A program made the translations under genes and the position numbers. From the NCBI GenBank assembly GCA_018266255.1, contig JAFEAT010000014.1:248001-312000 (forward strand): 64,000 bases of DNA, written 5' to 3'. The notes beneath the pieces are model-generated. The model ran no database searches. It worked only from the letters and a program-made list of their open reading frames with translations, and was not told where the DNA came from. Source of the stretch: Cyanobacteria bacterium SZAS-4. GTDB lineage: Bacteria; Cyanobacteriota; Vampirovibrionia; Obscuribacterales; Obscuribacteraceae. Shown here in pieces: positions 62,651-64,000 of the stretch (the first letter of the stretch is position 1; each line of letters begins with the position of its first letter).

Positions 62651-63544
62651 ATAACGCCGCTCGTAACTGTAATTATTCCTACGTACAATTGGAGCACCGT
62701 GCTCCCGTTCTCGATTGGCAGCGTGCTCCGGCAGACCTTTTCCGACTTTGAGATTCTGGTAATTGGTGACGGCTGTACCGATGATTCTCAGGCAGTTGTT
62801 CAAGCTGTTAAGGACGAGCGCGTGCGATGGGTCGATTTGCAACCGAATTCAGGTCATCAATCTACGCCAAATAACGAGGGACTTAAACAAGCTCGTGGTC
62901 AACTGATCGCTTATTTGGGACATGACGATCTCTGGCTTCCGCACCATCTGCAGTGCCTCACCCGTGAAATCGCAAATGGCTCCGACCTGGCTCACGGCAT
63001 CACTGGCAAAGTCAGCGTTGATGGAAATACGATAGAACCGCTGCCGTTTCCGCCGACATATGAGCGCGGTCTATGGATTCCGCCCACAGGTGTTGTGCAC
63101 AAACGTGAGCTTGCTGAGAAACTTGGAGGTTGGCGAAACTATCGTGAGCTAGAAGTTGATCCAGAAGTTGACCTCTGGCTGCGTGCTTATGATGCAGACT
63201 ATCGCCTAACATTTGTGCCTCGTGTCACGGCATTGAAATTTCCGGCAAAGTACAGACGCAATGCTTACAAAACGCGCTCCTCAACTGAGCAATCGCACTG
63301 GACGAAACGTATAATCAACGAACCAGATTTCGAAGTGGCTGCCTTGATGATGATGCTCATGCCCATGCTTGAGGAGAAGAAATTGGCGCGCAAACATATT
63401 TTGTACAAAGACCTAGTGCAGCAGTTTTACTCAGAGACATGCAAAAGAGCCCTGGCACGTCTACCGATCGCGAATGCGAATTCTAATTCCAATAAGAAGG
63501 GCGCTGTGATTGATGAAGCTCGGAAGTACAAAGGGCTAGGTTAA
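62651..63544 (+). CDS. GT2-family glycosyltransferase, non-canonical start
   Basis: About 297 residues if it begins at ATA (62651). Upstream of the first GTG (62699) the frame encodes TPLVTVIIPTYNW, the essential first strand of a GT2 domain, but has no ATG, GTG or TTG after the ATPase stop (62642-62644). Downstream motifs are FEILVIGDGCTDDSQ, LIAYLGHDDLWLPHHLQ (D-D) and YRELEVDPEVDLWLRAYDAD. An AGG lies about ten bases before the ATA. Alternatives are in-frame readthrough from the ATPase, a sequencing error, or a truncated protein from 62699. Confidence 0.72.
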   Translation: MTPLVTVIIPTYNWSTVLPFSIGSVLRQTFSDFEILVIGDGCTDDSQAVVQAVKDERVRWVDLQPNSGHQSTPNNEGLKQARGQLIAYLGHDDLWLPHHLQCLTREIANGSDLAHGITGKVSVDGNTIEPLPFPPTYERGLWIPPTGVVHKRELAEKLGGWRNYRELEVDPEVDLWLRAYDADYRLTFVPRVTALKFPAKYRRNAYKTRSSTEQSHWTKRIINEPDFEVAALMMMLMPMLEEKKLARKHILYKDLVQQFYSETCKRALARLPIANANSNSNKKGAVIDEARKYKGLG

Positions 63545-63602
63545 TCCGCTCAGGAGTATTTGTTTGATATGCTTTGCACGTTACGATGACTAGGAGAAAA
63601 AA

Positions 63603-64000
63603 ATGCTGGTAGGAGCTCGAAAGGACTCTCAAATCATCACTGATTCTTGGGACAAGATTCAAGATCTCATCGATGGCGTCTCTATGACTGAGGTTCGACA
63701 CGTTCCTCGCGATCATGGAGTGATCACTGAGCTCTACCGTCCCCAGTGGGACCCTACTGGATTACCAATCGTGCACGCATACCAGTCGCGTCTCTTCGTC
63801 GGCGCAATAGGTGCATGGAGCTGCCATGGTCGGAGCATCGATCGCATCTTCGTAAACGAAGGACACGTAAAAGTTGTGTTGTACGACGGTCGTGAAGAAA
63901 GCAAAACATACAAACGTGTAAACGAACTGAACGTTGGAGATGCTCGTCCTACCTTTTTGGTCATTCCTGTTGGCGTTTGGCATGGATTGCAGAATGTCGG
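63603..64000 (+). CDS. dTDP-4-dehydrorhamnose 3,5-epimerase-like cupin protein (3' end outside window)
   Basis: The first 132 residues are visible. RHVPRDHGVITELYRP is the RmlC-type start (R-D-x-R/H-G-x-x-x-E), and GAWSCHGRSIDRIFVNEGHV follows. A C-terminal FLVIPVGVWHGLQN resembles the family's I-P-x-G-x-x-H-G motif. The fold is a double-stranded beta-helix. It may epimerise a dTDP-4-keto-6-deoxy sugar or be a related cupin. A strong AGGAG ribosome-binding site precedes the ATG. It lies 58 bp after the GT2 gene. Confidence 0.8.
   Translation, partial: MLVGARKDSQIITDSWDKIQDLIDGVSMTEVRHVPRDHGVITELYRPQWDPTGLPIVHAYQSRLFVGAIGAWSCHGRSIDRIFVNEGHVKVVLYDGREESKTYKRVNELNVGDARPTFLVIPVGVWHGLQNV

Noticed and set aside
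1-64000. tRNA, rRNA, CRISPR arrays, insertion sequences and integration sites
   Set aside because: Looked for and none found; no transposase, integrase or repeat array could be supported.

Overview
The window reads as an accessory, surface-polysaccharide region of a Gram-negative-type bacterium. It has Wza- and Wzc-like export genes, an O-antigen-ligase/Wzy-like gene, a Wzx-like flippase and an ABC-2 (Wzm/Wzt) exporter. The mix of a DICT-domain GGDEF protein, a KGG-repeat stress protein, glycosyltransferase-methyltransferase fusions and PqqD/ATP-grasp genes fits the non-photosynthetic Cyanobacteria/Melainabacteria (Obscuribacterales-like) lineage. That placement is inference; no rRNA or other marker gene is present. 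Coding is dense, strands switch often, many convergent genes end within a few bases of each other, and GTG/TTG starts are common. I saw no tRNA, rRNA, IS element or CRISPR array.

Region A (1-31166) is a large glycan assembly locus: five GT4-type and four GT2-type glycosyltransferases (two GT2s fused to methyltransferases), three polytopic GT-C-like proteins, an acyltransferase, a glycoside hydrolase, a Wzy/WaaL-like protein, a Wzx-like flippase, an operon of Wza-like protein / unknown coupled protein / Wzc-like protein, and an initiating phosphoglycosyl transferase.

Region B (31357-39131) is different. It has an NTP_transf_5 nucleotidyltransferase, a metallophosphoesterase, a small protein with a Tat-like leader, a PqqD-like protein, an alkaline-phosphatase-fold protein with altered metal motifs, a 72-codon ORF carrying a PFFLR motif, an MvdD-like ATP-grasp ligase, a 2OG-Fe(II)-oxygenase-like protein and a HAD phosphatase. 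I propose this as a candidate, possibly undescribed, RiPP/graspetide-like peptide-modification locus.

Region C (39320-43123) holds a 53-aa gene, an HU protein with a lysine-rich tail, a PucR-type regulator and a PotA-like ATPase. Region D (43128-53957) returns to glycans: GT2 and GT-C proteins, a methyltransferase, a WecE-WecD pair (dTDP-4-amino-4,6-dideoxyhexose synthesis and N-acetylation), a secreted unknown and a GT4-like protein. Region E (54080-60803) holds a KGG stress protein, a PotD-like binding protein, a methyltransferase, a 1236-aa DICT-GAF-GGDEF protein with a degenerate HD-GYP domain, and a structured intergenic segment with a strong terminator hairpin. Region F (60969-64000) is an ABC-2 polysaccharide exporter followed by a GT2 with no ordinary start codon and the 5' end of a dTDP-4-dehydrorhamnose 3,5-epimerase-like gene.

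The glycan genes together suggest activated deoxy-aminosugars, lipid-linked assembly by many transferases, modification by methylation and acylation, and export by both a Wzx/Wzc/Wza-like and an ABC-2 route. Which genes serve which polymer cannot be decided from sequence alone.
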